Assembly (NCBI GenBank): GCA_964511635.1
Contig: CAZEGC010000013.1
Location: forward strand, 1-21,033
Length of the DNA stretch: 21,033 nt
From: CAZEGC01 sp964511635
GTDB taxonomy: Bacteria; Patescibacteriota; Saccharimonadia; Saccharimonadales; Saccharimonadaceae
Direction of reading: 5' to 3'
The notes beneath the pieces are model-generated. The model had not been told where the DNA came from and did not search any database. It saw nothing but the letters and a program-made list of their open reading frames with translations. A program made the translations under genes and the position numbers. Within the stretch, counting starts at the first letter, position 1. Each line of letters opens with the position of its first letter. Below are positions 7,210 to 13,498 of this stretch, in pieces.

Positions 7210-7902
7210 ATGCGCTTATTTAAAGTCAAAATTCAAAAACATACAGAAAATACCAACACCAACGCAGTAGTGGGTAAATTAACGATAGCTTTCCTGATAT
7301 TTTCTGTCAGTATTGTTTTATTTGCCTGGCTAGCGCATGTTGTTCGTGGGGGCGCGGTTCACGAATATGAAAGCCAGCTTCTATTATGGGTGAATGCTAA
7401 GGGTAGCCCTTTGCTTGACACTTTATTTTTGTCAGTGACCACGCTCGGAGGTAAGGTTGCTGTAGGGGGGGCTACGCTTATTCTGGCGATTTACCTTCTG
7501 TTTTTCAGCAAAAAGACCAGGGCCATGATAGTGATTGCAGGCGTTGGCGGGGCAGGGCTTTTAAACCTTATTTTAAAGCTAATTTATGAGCGACCCCGGC
7601 CAGATTTATGGACCCAGCTGGTGGTTGAGAGTAGTTATTCGTTTCCTAGCGGCCATGCTATGGCTAGTGCCGCGCTAGCAGGAGTGGTGGTGGCAATTTT
7701 ATGGCCTACTAAATGGCGCAGCTTGGCTTTAGTAATTGGTTCTATCTACGTGATACTGATCGGCTTTTCACGCATTTATCTAGGTGTACATTATTTATCT
7801 GATGTTTTAGCGGGCTGGGTAGTGAGTCTAGCCTGGGTGGTGCTGACAGTAGTCCTGGTGTATGGTCTAAGTTGGCGACTAAAGACTGATTCAAAGACTT
7901 AA
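7210..7902 (+). CDS. PAP2-family membrane phosphatase
   Basis: A 230-residue integral membrane protein of the type 2 phosphatidic acid phosphatase superfamily, which dephosphorylates lipid phosphates such as phosphatidate or undecaprenyl pyrophosphate at the outer membrane face. The three catalytic motifs are intact: KLIYERPRP (K123 to P131, fitting K-x6-RP), PSGH (146-149) and SRIYLGVHYLSD (S187 to D198, fitting SR-x5-H-x3-D). About six hydrophobic segments are visible. The first about 20 residues are polar and basic. There is no clear Shine-Dalgarno sequence; an extended -10 TGCTATGAT (7187-7195) lies 14 nt before the ATG. It precedes a histidine kinase gene that has its own promoter. Substrate specificity cannot be read from sequence; recycling of a cell-wall lipid carrier is plausible. 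Confidence 0.92.
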   Translation: MRLFKVKIQKHTENTNTNAVVGKLTIAFLIFSVSIVLFAWLAHVVRGGAVHEYESQLLLWVNAKGSPLLDTLFLSVTTLGGKVAVGGATLILAIYLLFFSKKTRAMIVIAGVGGAGLLNLILKLIYERPRPDLWTQLVVESSYSFPSGHAMASAALAGVVVAILWPTKWRSLALVIGSIYVILIGFSRIYLGVHYLSDVLAGWVVSLAWVVLTVVLVYGLSWRLKTDSKT

Positions 7903-7910
7903 GTCATAAA

Positions 7911-7939
7911 TTGACGCTAATATAAAATCTCTTTATAGT
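7911..7939 (+). promoter_or_regulatory. Sigma70-type promoter of the histidine kinase gene
   Basis: TTGACG (7911-7916), a 17-nt spacer and TATAGT (7934-7939) form a near-consensus promoter. Seven nucleotides follow before GTG 7947, so the predicted transcription start coincides with the start codon and the mRNA would be leaderless. Confidence 0.7.
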
Positions 7940-7946
7940 TTAGAGT

Positions 7947-9581
7947 GTGACACAAGCCGACAAAGATAAATCTAGTTTTTGGGAAAAATTACAAAGTGAC
8001 TGGTTGAGGCAGGCGGTTTTCTGGCTGCCTGCATTTGTGATAATAGCAACCGTACTGGTGGGTGTTATTAGCTATGTTTTATCGCAAAAAAGCTATGAAG
8101 TTGCCAGAAACCAGGCCGTCGAGCAGATCATGCTTGAGCACGAGATGAGAATCGCTAGCATGCTAGATGATTATACTATTATCTCAAGAGCTGGCTCGAG
8201 TGTGGTCACCGACGGCACAAACCATCTACGCAGGTGGGAAGATTTACATCAGCGCTACAACTTACCTAAATATTTCCCGTCCATTCAGGCAATCGGCTTT
8301 TCGCAGCTTATGGAAGAAGATGAGGCCAAAACGTTCATTAATCAAAGGCGCAAATCTAGCGGCAATTCTAATCTTCGCTACATTAAGCCATCGGTTTTGG
8401 ACAAATCGGCTGTGGTGCGCTTAATCTATCCACTGACTAATGAGACAGAGCAGTTTATAGGGCTTGATGTGGGTGGTGTGCAGGGTATTCCTGAAATGAT
8501 TAGAGACACCATACGTCATCGAAACTCCACTTTGATCGCTAGCCCAATTGATGACGATAATTTGAACTTATCGAGTGAATCTAGCAGTGAAACTATGCTG
8601 CTTTTAACCCCCATATATAAAGTGCCGCGCTATGATATCGATAGTGCGACTGAGCGCAAGAACTTGGCGATCGGCATGGTCTTTGTATCAATAGAAACCG
8701 AAACTTTCTTTGAGGAAGTGTTTGAATTCAAAGAAAGCAATGGGATGAGTGTAGCGATCTATATGGGAGATGACCTACTTTTTAAGGGCGGGGGTGAACT
8801 TTCACGTCCTGCTGACGTAACTTCAACTCAAGCCATATCCGCATATGGTGAAGACCTGCGCCTAAGGTATGAATTTGATAGTCGCGAGTTCTTATCTAGG
8901 TCGCAGCGCTATGCGTCGCCAGCCCTTTTGATTATGAGCATTACAGCTGGGCTNNNNNNNNNNNNNNNNNNNNNNNNNNNNNNNNNNNNNNNNNNNNNNN
9001 NNNNNNNNNNNNNNNNNNNNNNNNNNNNNNNNNNNNNNNNNNNNNNNNNNNNNCGCCAACTGCAGGTCATTAACGACATTTTACATCTGGCAAAGCTTGA
9101 TGCTGGGCGAATTGTGCTTGCTAAAACTAACTTTAATCTGTCAGATGTAGTGGAGTCGGTGGTGGATGAACAGCATGATGATGCCGAAAAAGCTAAGATA
9201 AAATTAACAGTAAAAACCCCCAAAAATGCTAAAATCTACGCCGACGCACACATGTTCAGGATGGTATTAGAAAATGTAGTTTCTAATGCTATTAAATACA
9301 CGCACCCAGGTGGAAAAGTGGCAGTTCGCCTGATGCGCCAAGGAGACGATTACGTTATTGAAGTAAAAGACACTGGCGTAGGCATAAAAGAAGCAGAAAT
9401 ACCCCTCTTGTTCAAGCAGTTTTCTAGGATTTCAAATGAGCGTAGCCACCTAGTTAGCGGCACGGGTGTTGGACTTTACCTCGCAAAAAACTTGATGGAT
9501 TTACATGGTGGTAGTATTGAAGTTAAGTCGCGTGAAGGAAAAGGTTCTACTTTTACCATAAGAACGCCTCGTGGGTTGTGA
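7947..9581 (+). CDS. CHASE-domain sensor histidine kinase (interrupted by scaffold gap)
   Basis: A membrane sensor kinase. The GTG start is supported by a promoter directly upstream. The N-terminal membrane segment (about 22-42) is followed by an extracytoplasmic CHASE domain (about 65-290, with WEDLHQRYNLPKYFPSIQAIGF typical). A second membrane segment begins near ALLIMSITAGL and runs into the 100-N gap (8954-9053). After the gap come the end of the dimerisation helix (RQLQVINDILHLAKLDAGR) and an intact ATPase domain: N-box ENVVSNAIKY, G1 DTGVGI, F-box LFKQFSR, G2 GTGVGLYL. The phosphoacceptor His lies in the gap. The gap must be longer than 100 bases to hold the rest of the membrane helix and the H-box helix, and frame continuity across it is assumed. 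The likely partner is the response regulator 81 nt downstream. Confidence 0.88.
   Translation: MTQADKDKSSFWEKLQSDWLRQAVFWLPAFVIIATVLVGVISYVLSQKSYEVARNQAVEQIMLEHEMRIASMLDDYTIISRAGSSVVTDGTNHLRRWEDLHQRYNLPKYFPSIQAIGFSQLMEEDEAKTFINQRRKSSGNSNLRYIKPSVLDKSAVVRLIYPLTNETEQFIGLDVGGVQGIPEMIRDTIRHRNSTLIASPIDDDNLNLSSESSSETMLLLTPIYKVPRYDIDSATERKNLAIGMVFVSIETETFFEEVFEFKESNGMSVAIYMGDDLLFKGGGELSRPADVTSTQAISAYGEDLRLRYEFDSREFLSRSQRYASPALLIMSITAGXXXXXXXXXXXXXXXXXXXXXXXXXXXXXXXXXXRQLQVINDILHLAKLDAGRIVLAKTNFNLSDVVESVVDEQHDDAEKAKIKLTVKTPKNAKIYADAHMFRMVLENVVSNAIKYTHPGGKVAVRLMRQGDDYVIEVKDTGVGIKEAEIPLLFKQFSRISNERSHLVSGTGVGLYLAKNLMDLHGGSIEVKSREGKGSTFTIRTPRGL
8954..9053. other. Scaffold gap (100 N) inside the histidine kinase
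   Basis: Exactly 100 N of unknown true length, replacing the region that should encode the end of the second membrane helix, any HAMP or PAS linker, and the phosphoacceptor histidine. Confidence 0.95.
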
Positions 9582-9662
9582 AATTTTTCATAGTTAATAG
9601 TGGCGTGAATTTCTATACTACTTGCGGATGTACTTGTATTAAGTTAATGGTGTGATTTTTTA

Positions 9663-10028
9663 ATGCCCAAAAAAGTTTTAATTGTTGAAGACGAGCCAGA
9701 TCTGGCCAATGCTTATCAGATACTGCTTGAAAAAGCAGGTTATAGCGTAACGCTTGCGCATAGCGGTAAGGATGCGCTTGAAAAAACAGAAGATTTTGAA
9801 CCAGATATTATTCTGCTAGATTTACGAATGCCAATCATGGATGGTGTCGAGTTCTTAAAGCAGTATAACTTAAAAGAAAATCATCCTGACGTTAAGGTAA
9901 TAGTTTTTAGTAACTATGACATGCAGACCGAAATTGACGAGGCGTATCGATTAGGGGCAGAACGCTACGTATTAAAAGCGTGGGCATCCCCGCGTGAAAT
10001 ACTAAAGATTATTGAAGACACTCTTTAG
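9663..10028 (+). CDS. Single-domain response regulator (CheY-like receiver)
   Basis: A 121-residue receiver domain with no output domain. Key residues are all present: the acidic pocket E9 and D10 in IVEDEPD, the phosphoacceptor D53 in IILLDLRMP, the switch Ser in VIVFSNYD and the conserved Lys in YVLKAWASP. It most likely takes phosphate from the CHASE kinase encoded 81 nt upstream. Without an output domain it must act by protein contact or as a phosphate shuttle, for example to a partner elsewhere in the genome. Its stop overlaps the stop of the convergent Crp/Fnr gene by 4 nt (10025-10028), so no terminator separates them. Confidence 0.93.
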   Translation: MPKKVLIVEDEPDLANAYQILLEKAGYSVTLAHSGKDALEKTEDFEPDIILLDLRMPIMDGVEFLKQYNLKENHPDVKVIVFSNYDMQTEIDEAYRLGAERYVLKAWASPREILKIIEDTL

Positions 10029-10693
10029 CCTAGAGATTTGATACTTTGAAAACTATCATCGCCTAGCTTACGAATAAGCTTATCGCGGTAGATAGTAAAG
10101 TTTTTAGCATCATAGTTGATGATGCCTTTTCGCTTTAGGCGACCAAGTTCAGTGGTGGTTGTTTCTCGTGTTAGACCCATTAGGCTTGCCAGCGTGGTGT
10201 GGGTTAGGTGTAGCTTTAAGCTAAACTCACCAGGCTTTGATTCATTTCCATACCTAAACATTAAATAATAAAGCATTAAAAGCAGCTTATCGGCAGCTCT
10301 GGATTGTTCTAGGGCGCTAACCTGGACTAATTGGGCCGTATAGTTACTTATAAAATAGTCAGCCATTAACGCCTTTAAGTCGGAATTTTTGTTAATTAAA
10401 TCAAGAAAAACTGGTCGCTCGACAGTTAGCACCGAAGAATCCTCAATGGCTTCGTAATAGTACAGCGCACTAGAAGTTTTACCAAATACCCAAGTTTCTG
10501 GGAATATATCTCCTGCGGTGCGAAAGCCAACAATTTGCTCTTCACCGCCGTTACCTAGGCGATACGCCTTAAAGACGCCAGAAAGCACCACGTAAACTTG
10601 GCGCGGAACTTCACCCTGGTAAATTAAAATTGAACGCTTACGAACAGCGCGCTTAGTTGTAGCATTTGGTAGGTGTTCTGCAATTTGTTCCAC
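10025..10693 (-). CDS. Crp/Fnr-family transcriptional regulator (second copy)
   Basis: A 222-residue regulator with an N-terminal cNMP-binding-like barrel (about 15-115, with RSILIYQGEVPRQVYVVLSGVFKAY), a dimerisation helix and a C-terminal winged helix, where LTHTTLASLMGLTRETTTTELGRLKRKGII (about 165-194) is the HTH. No Fe-S cysteines are visible, and the ligand is unknown. It is diverged from the other copy at 4863-5495, so they are not a recent duplication. The start is GTG at 10693; a perfect TATAAT 6 nt upstream and the lack of a Shine-Dalgarno sequence suggest a leaderless mRNA. It is convergent with, and overlaps by 4 nt, the response regulator gene, so the two may influence each other's transcription. 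Confidence 0.9.
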   Translation of the reverse strand: MEQIAEHLPNATTKRAVRKRSILIYQGEVPRQVYVVLSGVFKAYRLGNGGEEQIVGFRTAGDIFPETWVFGKTSSALYYYEAIEDSSVLTVERPVFLDLINKNSDLKALMADYFISNYTAQLVQVSALEQSRAADKLLLMLYYLMFRYGNESKPGEFSLKLHLTHTTLASLMGLTRETTTTELGRLKRKGIINYDAKNFTIYRDKLIRKLGDDSFQSIKSLG

Positions 10694-10710
10694 ACTACCA
10701 TTATAGTAGT
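10694..10710 (-). promoter_or_regulatory. -10 box with surrounding inverted repeat, second Crp/Fnr gene
   Basis: On the minus strand TATAAT (10705-10700) lies 6 nt from the GTG start. ACTAC (10694-10698) and GTAGT (10706-10710) are perfect inverted repeats flanking it with a 7-nt centre, so a protein bound there would cover the -10 and the start. No good -35 is seen. A candidate autoregulatory operator. Confidence 0.45.
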
Positions 10711-10831
10711 ATTTACAGTAATAATGAATATTTTAACTAGTTTATCGTTAGAAACCTAACAGAAGCACAAGCGTAAAAGTCATAATATAAGTACATCGCT
10801 TGAGGGTAGAAAAGTGATTAGGAGGTGAGAA

Positions 10832-11029
10832 ATGAACCAACTACAGAACGTAGATATCGATAGTAAAATTAGAAGTTTCATTAATAAAAAGACATCCGGA
10901 AAACATTTTAGCGAAGTAATTGCTGATTGGATATTAGAGCCCGAATCCGACACTGCAGAAATAACCACTGGACAATTTGAAGCTTTGCCCTGGGGTCGTA
11001 AGGCACGTAGCGATCGAACTAGGGCGTAG
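10832..11029 (+). CDS. Small hypothetical protein (65 aa)
   Basis: A 65-residue soluble protein with a strong AGGAGGTGAG ribosome binding site just before the ATG, which makes translation likely. It has no membrane segment and no cysteine. The middle part, SKIRSFINKKTSGKHFSEVIADWI, looks like two short helices and faintly resembles the end of SAP/DUF6434-type proteins; I give that low weight. The C-terminus WGRKARSDRTRA is basic. It is 34 nt upstream of a second small ORF, also with a good ribosome binding site, so the two are probably co-transcribed. A longer frame on the opposite strand starts with TTG and has no ribosome binding site, so it is not preferred. Confidence 0.72.
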   Translation: MNQLQNVDIDSKIRSFINKKTSGKHFSEVIADWILEPESDTAEITTGQFEALPWGRKARSDRTRA

Positions 11030-11063
11030 CAGGTATAAAAAATAAAATACAAGGAGGGGGTAG

Positions 11064-11165
11064 ATGGCACGCTCGTATAAACGAGATAAAAGAGACGATA
11101 ACTTTCGAAGGGTTCAGCCATACCGTCGATCAAAAATCCGCCTGCAAGACATACAGCTAGCGTAG
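11064..11165 (+). CDS. Very small basic hypothetical protein (33 aa)
   Basis: A 33-residue ORF beginning MARSYKRDKRDDNFRR and ending in RLQDIQLA, with about ten Arg or Lys. The ribosome binding site AAGGAGGGGG ends 3 nt before the ATG (11064), and the ORF follows the 65-residue gene by 34 nt. I do not recognise it. The charge pattern suggests a nucleic-acid or ribosome partner, which is a guess. A 12-bp stem-loop follows its stop. Confidence 0.55.
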   Translation: MARSYKRDKRDDNFRRVQPYRRSKIRLQDIQLA

Positions 11166-11187
11166 ACCGAATCAATTAGGCACCTGT

Positions 11188-11215
11188 AATTAGCTAGGTA
11201 TTTACCTAGCTAATT
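11188..11215 (+). terminator. 12-bp perfect stem-loop after the two small ORFs
   Basis: AATTAGCTAGGT (11188-11199) pairs perfectly with 11204-11215 around a 4-nt ATTT loop. The stem is AT-rich and no proper T-tract follows, so it could be a weak terminator, a 3'-end stabiliser or a protein site. Confidence 0.5.
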
Positions 11216-11316
11216 TATGTTGTAGAATATATCTATTTGGGTTAATGGTATTGATGCTGCTGGCATAAATAGCCTATTATAGTAATTAGTAAGCACTAGC
11301 ATAAGCAGTGCAAGTC

Positions 11317-11345
11317 TTGACGCCACTTACGTGGTTTGGTACTAT
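11317..11345 (+). promoter_or_regulatory. Sigma70-type promoter ahead of the 30-aa ORF
   Basis: TTGACG (11317-11322), a 17-nt spacer and TACTAT (11340-11345) make a good promoter match. The predicted start near 11352 gives an approximately 85-nt leader before the ATG at 11437. The leader begins with a possible 6-bp hairpin, TGTGTT (11352-11357) with AACACA (11367-11372). Confidence 0.55.
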
Positions 11346-11436
11346 TATCTTTGTGTTCTGCGACAAAACACATAACTTTTAAATTTTAAAGGTCGACAAT
11401 TCGCAGGACAGATACGAAAAAGGAGTACAGATTCAC

Positions 11437-11529
11437 ATGCCAATAGCAGTCGAATTTGTGTCATCTAGACGCAAAAAGATCGCGGTGGATGTGGTGCCTG
11501 CCGAATGGCAAACTTACATAGCACACTAA
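11437..11529 (+). CDS. Very small hypothetical protein (30 aa)
   Basis: A 30-residue ORF starting MPIAVEFVSSRRKKIAVDVV. It has an AAGGAG about 11 nt before the ATG, its own promoter, and an intrinsic terminator 28 nt after the stop, so it forms a complete transcription unit of about 230 nt. No family is recognised. The alternation of hydrophobic residues around RRKK would suit a small beta hairpin. The transcript could also act as an RNA, with the ORF secondary. Confidence 0.5.
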   Translation: MPIAVEFVSSRRKKIAVDVVPAEWQTYIAH

Positions 11530-11556
11530 GCCTAGTAGAATTAGGTTAATCAAATA

Positions 11557-11582
11557 AAAGACCCCAAGGCACCGGGGTCTTT
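11557..11582. terminator. Bidirectional intrinsic terminator
   Basis: AAAGACCCC (11557-11565) and GGGGTCTTT (11574-11582) form a perfect 9-bp stem with an 8-nt loop. The A-run on one side and T-run on the other allow it to end both the plus-strand 30-aa unit and the minus-strand DsbA-like gene, which stops at 11613. Confidence 0.9.
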
Positions 11583-11612
11583 ATTATATTTAACTTAAAT
11601 GACGGCTATAGC

Positions 11613-12365
11613 CTATTTGTCATCTTTGTCCTTATCACCATCAGAGTCTTCATCGCCATCTTTACGATTGGTAGCTTCCCCAGAAGTATCTGCCTGGCTT
11701 ATTTCTTGTTCGATGGCTTCTTTAAAGGCCTCTTCGTCACCCCAGACTTCGCTGTCTAGACTTTCGCCACCTAAAAAGAAACTAGGTGTTCCAGTAACTC
11801 CATGCTCTACGCCCATTGCTCTATCAAAAGCTATTTTTTTGGCAATATCAGGTGACGATAGGTCATCACGGAATTTATCAGCATCAAGATCGAGCTGCTC
11901 GGCGTAGCCTACGAATACGTCAGTTCGCTCAGTTGCCGGTGCGGACCCCCATTCGCTCTGGTTAGACAGTAGCAAATTATGCATTTGCCAGAATTTATCC
12001 TCGTCCTGCATGCCTGCAGCTTCGGCCGAGGCGGCAGCGATGCGAGAGTTTGACCCAGCTGGTACTGGAAAGTGACGCACAATCAAAGTTACATCTTCAC
12101 CGTACTGTTCCATGATAGCCCTGACTCTTGGGTGAGCGCCTGCGCAGCCTGGACATTGGTAATCTAGGTATTCAATTAGCACCACATCACCACTATTGCT
12201 GCCGGAAACATGGTCGCTAATGTTGCCTGATTGCTCGCTTTTGCTTTGAGTCTCGTTTAAGTTAACGTTACTTAAATCAATTTGCTCTCCTCTGGTCAGT
12301 ACTATTAGCGCGCCCAGCAGCCCGACTACTGCGACACTAAAAATTATCCACGCTGCTTTGCTCAT
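11613..12365 (-). CDS. DsbA-like thioredoxin-fold oxidoreductase, membrane-anchored
   Basis: This extracytoplasmic thiol oxidase introduces disulfides into exported proteins. I choose ATG 12365, because AAAGGAG lies just upstream; a longer frame from 12422 has no ribosome binding site and overlaps the promoter. The 250 residues have an N-terminal membrane anchor (about 5-23), a low-complexity Ser/Asn linker, and a DsbA/BdbD-type domain with EYLDYQCPGC (active site C71-P-G-C74), a helical insert, and the cis-proline region TGTPSFFLGG (P194). The last about 15 residues are an unusual Asp/Lys-rich tail. The VKOR homologue at 5549-6154 is the expected electron acceptor. It shares terminator 11557-11582 with the small ORF opposite. 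Confidence 0.92.
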   Translation of the reverse strand: MSKAAWIIFSVAVVGLLGALIVLTRGEQIDLSNVNLNETQSKSEQSGNISDHVSGSNSGDVVLIEYLDYQCPGCAGAHPRVRAIMEQYGEDVTLIVRHFPVPAGSNSRIAAASAEAAGMQDEDKFWQMHNLLLSNQSEWGSAPATERTDVFVGYAEQLDLDADKFRDDLSSPDIAKKIAFDRAMGVEHGVTGTPSFFLGGESLDSEVWGDEEAFKEAIEQEISQADTSGEATNRKDGDEDSDGDKDKDDK

Positions 12366-12393
12366 TTCGTAAACTCCTTTTGCTTCTATGTCT

Positions 12394-12422
12394 AGTCTAG
12401 TAAAAATTCGTGCCAGCTGCAA
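12394..12422 (-). promoter_or_regulatory. Promoter of the DsbA-like gene
   Basis: On the minus strand TTGCAG (12422-12417), a 17-nt spacer and TAGACT (12399-12394) match a sigma70 promoter, giving an approximately 22-nt leader that carries the ribosome binding site. It overlaps the divergent promoter of the CBS-domain gene. Confidence 0.5.
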
Positions 12423-12433
12423 TAAAGATGCGT

Positions 12434-12439
12434 TACAAT
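12434..12439 (+). promoter_or_regulatory. -10 box of the CBS-domain gene
   Basis: TACAAT at 12434-12439, 7 nt before ATG 12447, with GTGCCA (12410-12415) as a possible -35 at 18-nt spacing. No Shine-Dalgarno sequence is present, so a leaderless mRNA is likely. Confidence 0.5.
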
Positions 12440-12446
12440 AAGCATA

Positions 12447-13463
12447 ATGACCTTACTTTTGATAAGTATTTATATAGTCATGATCGTGAGCTTGCTGATT
12501 GCTGTTGGCGTCAGGCCATATCGCACGACAATGAGCCGTTTTGAGTTAAGGCGCCGGACAGAAGACGGCGATGAGTACGCTGCTAGCTTACTGCGCCGCG
12601 AATCGCTGCTACATGATATTTTCTCACTTCAACGAGTGGTTGTTGCAGTGCTGCTTGTGGTAATTAGTACTCTTGGTGGGGCTTTGTTTGGGTGGTTATT
12701 CGGATTGATGGCCTCGCTTCTGGTGGCGCTAGAGGCCGGAGCAGTGGCTCGTATACCATTTTTTCAAAGTCGCTCTCAGAAGTTGTATGAAAAGTATGAA
12801 CCAAAACTACTCGATTTAGTGGAAAAGGTTCCAGGCCTATTTACATTGCTTCGAAACGTAAATCCAGAAACTAATGAAGCGCGCCACCTGCAGTCACGTG
12901 AAGAGCTGCTGCATTTAGTGTCTCAGGCGGGCGAGCTGCTCTCGAGCGACGAAAAGCAGCTAATTAACCATGCCCTTGCTTTTAAGTCGCGCTTGGTGAG
13001 TGAAATAATGACACCTCGTAGCATGATTGATAGTGTGAAAAAAGACGAACTATTAGGCCCGCTCGTACTGCATGACCTTCATCGAACTGGACACAGTCGA
13101 TTCCCGGTGATTGATGGAGATATTGATCATGTGGTTGGTATCTTGCACGTTCATAGTCTACTAACTTTATCGAAAAAACGTTCAGTTAAAGCCAAAACTG
13201 CCATGGATTCAAAAGTGCACTACATCAGGGAAGATCAAAGTCTGCACCATGCGTTAGCTGCGTTTATGCGAACTCATCGCCACCTGTTTATTGTAGTTAA
13301 TCAGTATCGCGAAACGGTAGGGTTGCTAAGCTTGGAGGACATCATCGAAGCCTTGCTTGGGCGTGAAATTATTGATGAATTTGATTCGCATGATGATTTG
13401 AGGGAAGTGGCCAGGCGTAACCCGCATGGCAATAACAAGCCAGAAAAAAGTGAAGACGTCTAG
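12447..13463 (+). CDS. CBS-domain membrane protein (CorC/HlyC/CNNM-like)
   Basis: A 338-residue protein with an N-terminal membrane segment (about 1-22), a second hydrophobic region of one or two helices (about 62-103), a helical linker, and a pair of CBS domains from about residue 185 (SEIMTPRSMIDSV, then HRTGHSRFPVIDGDIDHVVGILHV, then HLFIVVNQYRETVGLLSLEDIIEALLG). The MTPR and LEDIIEALLG signatures are those of the CorC/HlyC/CNNM group, whose CBS pair binds adenine nucleotides. The membrane part is shorter than a full DUF21 domain, and the C-terminal CorC_HlyC domain is missing. Ion transport is therefore not assured; a regulatory or sensor role is possible. It is followed 35 nt later by the AspRS gene. 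Confidence 0.85.
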   Translation: MTLLLISIYIVMIVSLLIAVGVRPYRTTMSRFELRRRTEDGDEYAASLLRRESLLHDIFSLQRVVVAVLLVVISTLGGALFGWLFGLMASLLVALEAGAVARIPFFQSRSQKLYEKYEPKLLDLVEKVPGLFTLLRNVNPETNEARHLQSREELLHLVSQAGELLSSDEKQLINHALAFKSRLVSEIMTPRSMIDSVKKDELLGPLVLHDLHRTGHSRFPVIDGDIDHVVGILHVHSLLTLSKKRSVKAKTAMDSKVHYIREDQSLHHALAAFMRTHRHLFIVVNQYRETVGLLSLEDIIEALLGREIIDEFDSHDDLREVARRNPHGNNKPEKSEDV

Positions 13464-13481
13464 CCTGGGCTAGTTTATAAG

Positions 13482-13490
13482 TGTTAATAT
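13482..13490 (+). promoter_or_regulatory. Extended -10 promoter of the AspRS gene
   Basis: TGTTAATAT (13482-13490) fits TG-N-TATAAT, 8 nt before ATG 13499. There is no Shine-Dalgarno sequence, which suggests a leaderless or near-leaderless mRNA. Confidence 0.5.
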
Positions 13491-13498
13491 AGATCAGT

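Noticed and set aside
9651..9661. TGTGA half-site before the response regulator as a CRP site
   Set aside because: The matching TCACA half is absent at the required 6-bp spacing.
10780..11175. 131-codon frame on the minus strand opposite the small ORFs
   Set aside because: It begins with TTG, has no ribosome binding site or promoter, its hydrophobic sequence is irregular, and the opposite strand has two ORFs with strong Shine-Dalgarno sites.
12366..12422. Longer N-terminus for the DsbA-like protein (start at 12422)
   Set aside because: It would place 19 polar residues before the membrane anchor and overlap the promoter; the ATG at 12365 has an AAAGGAG at proper spacing.
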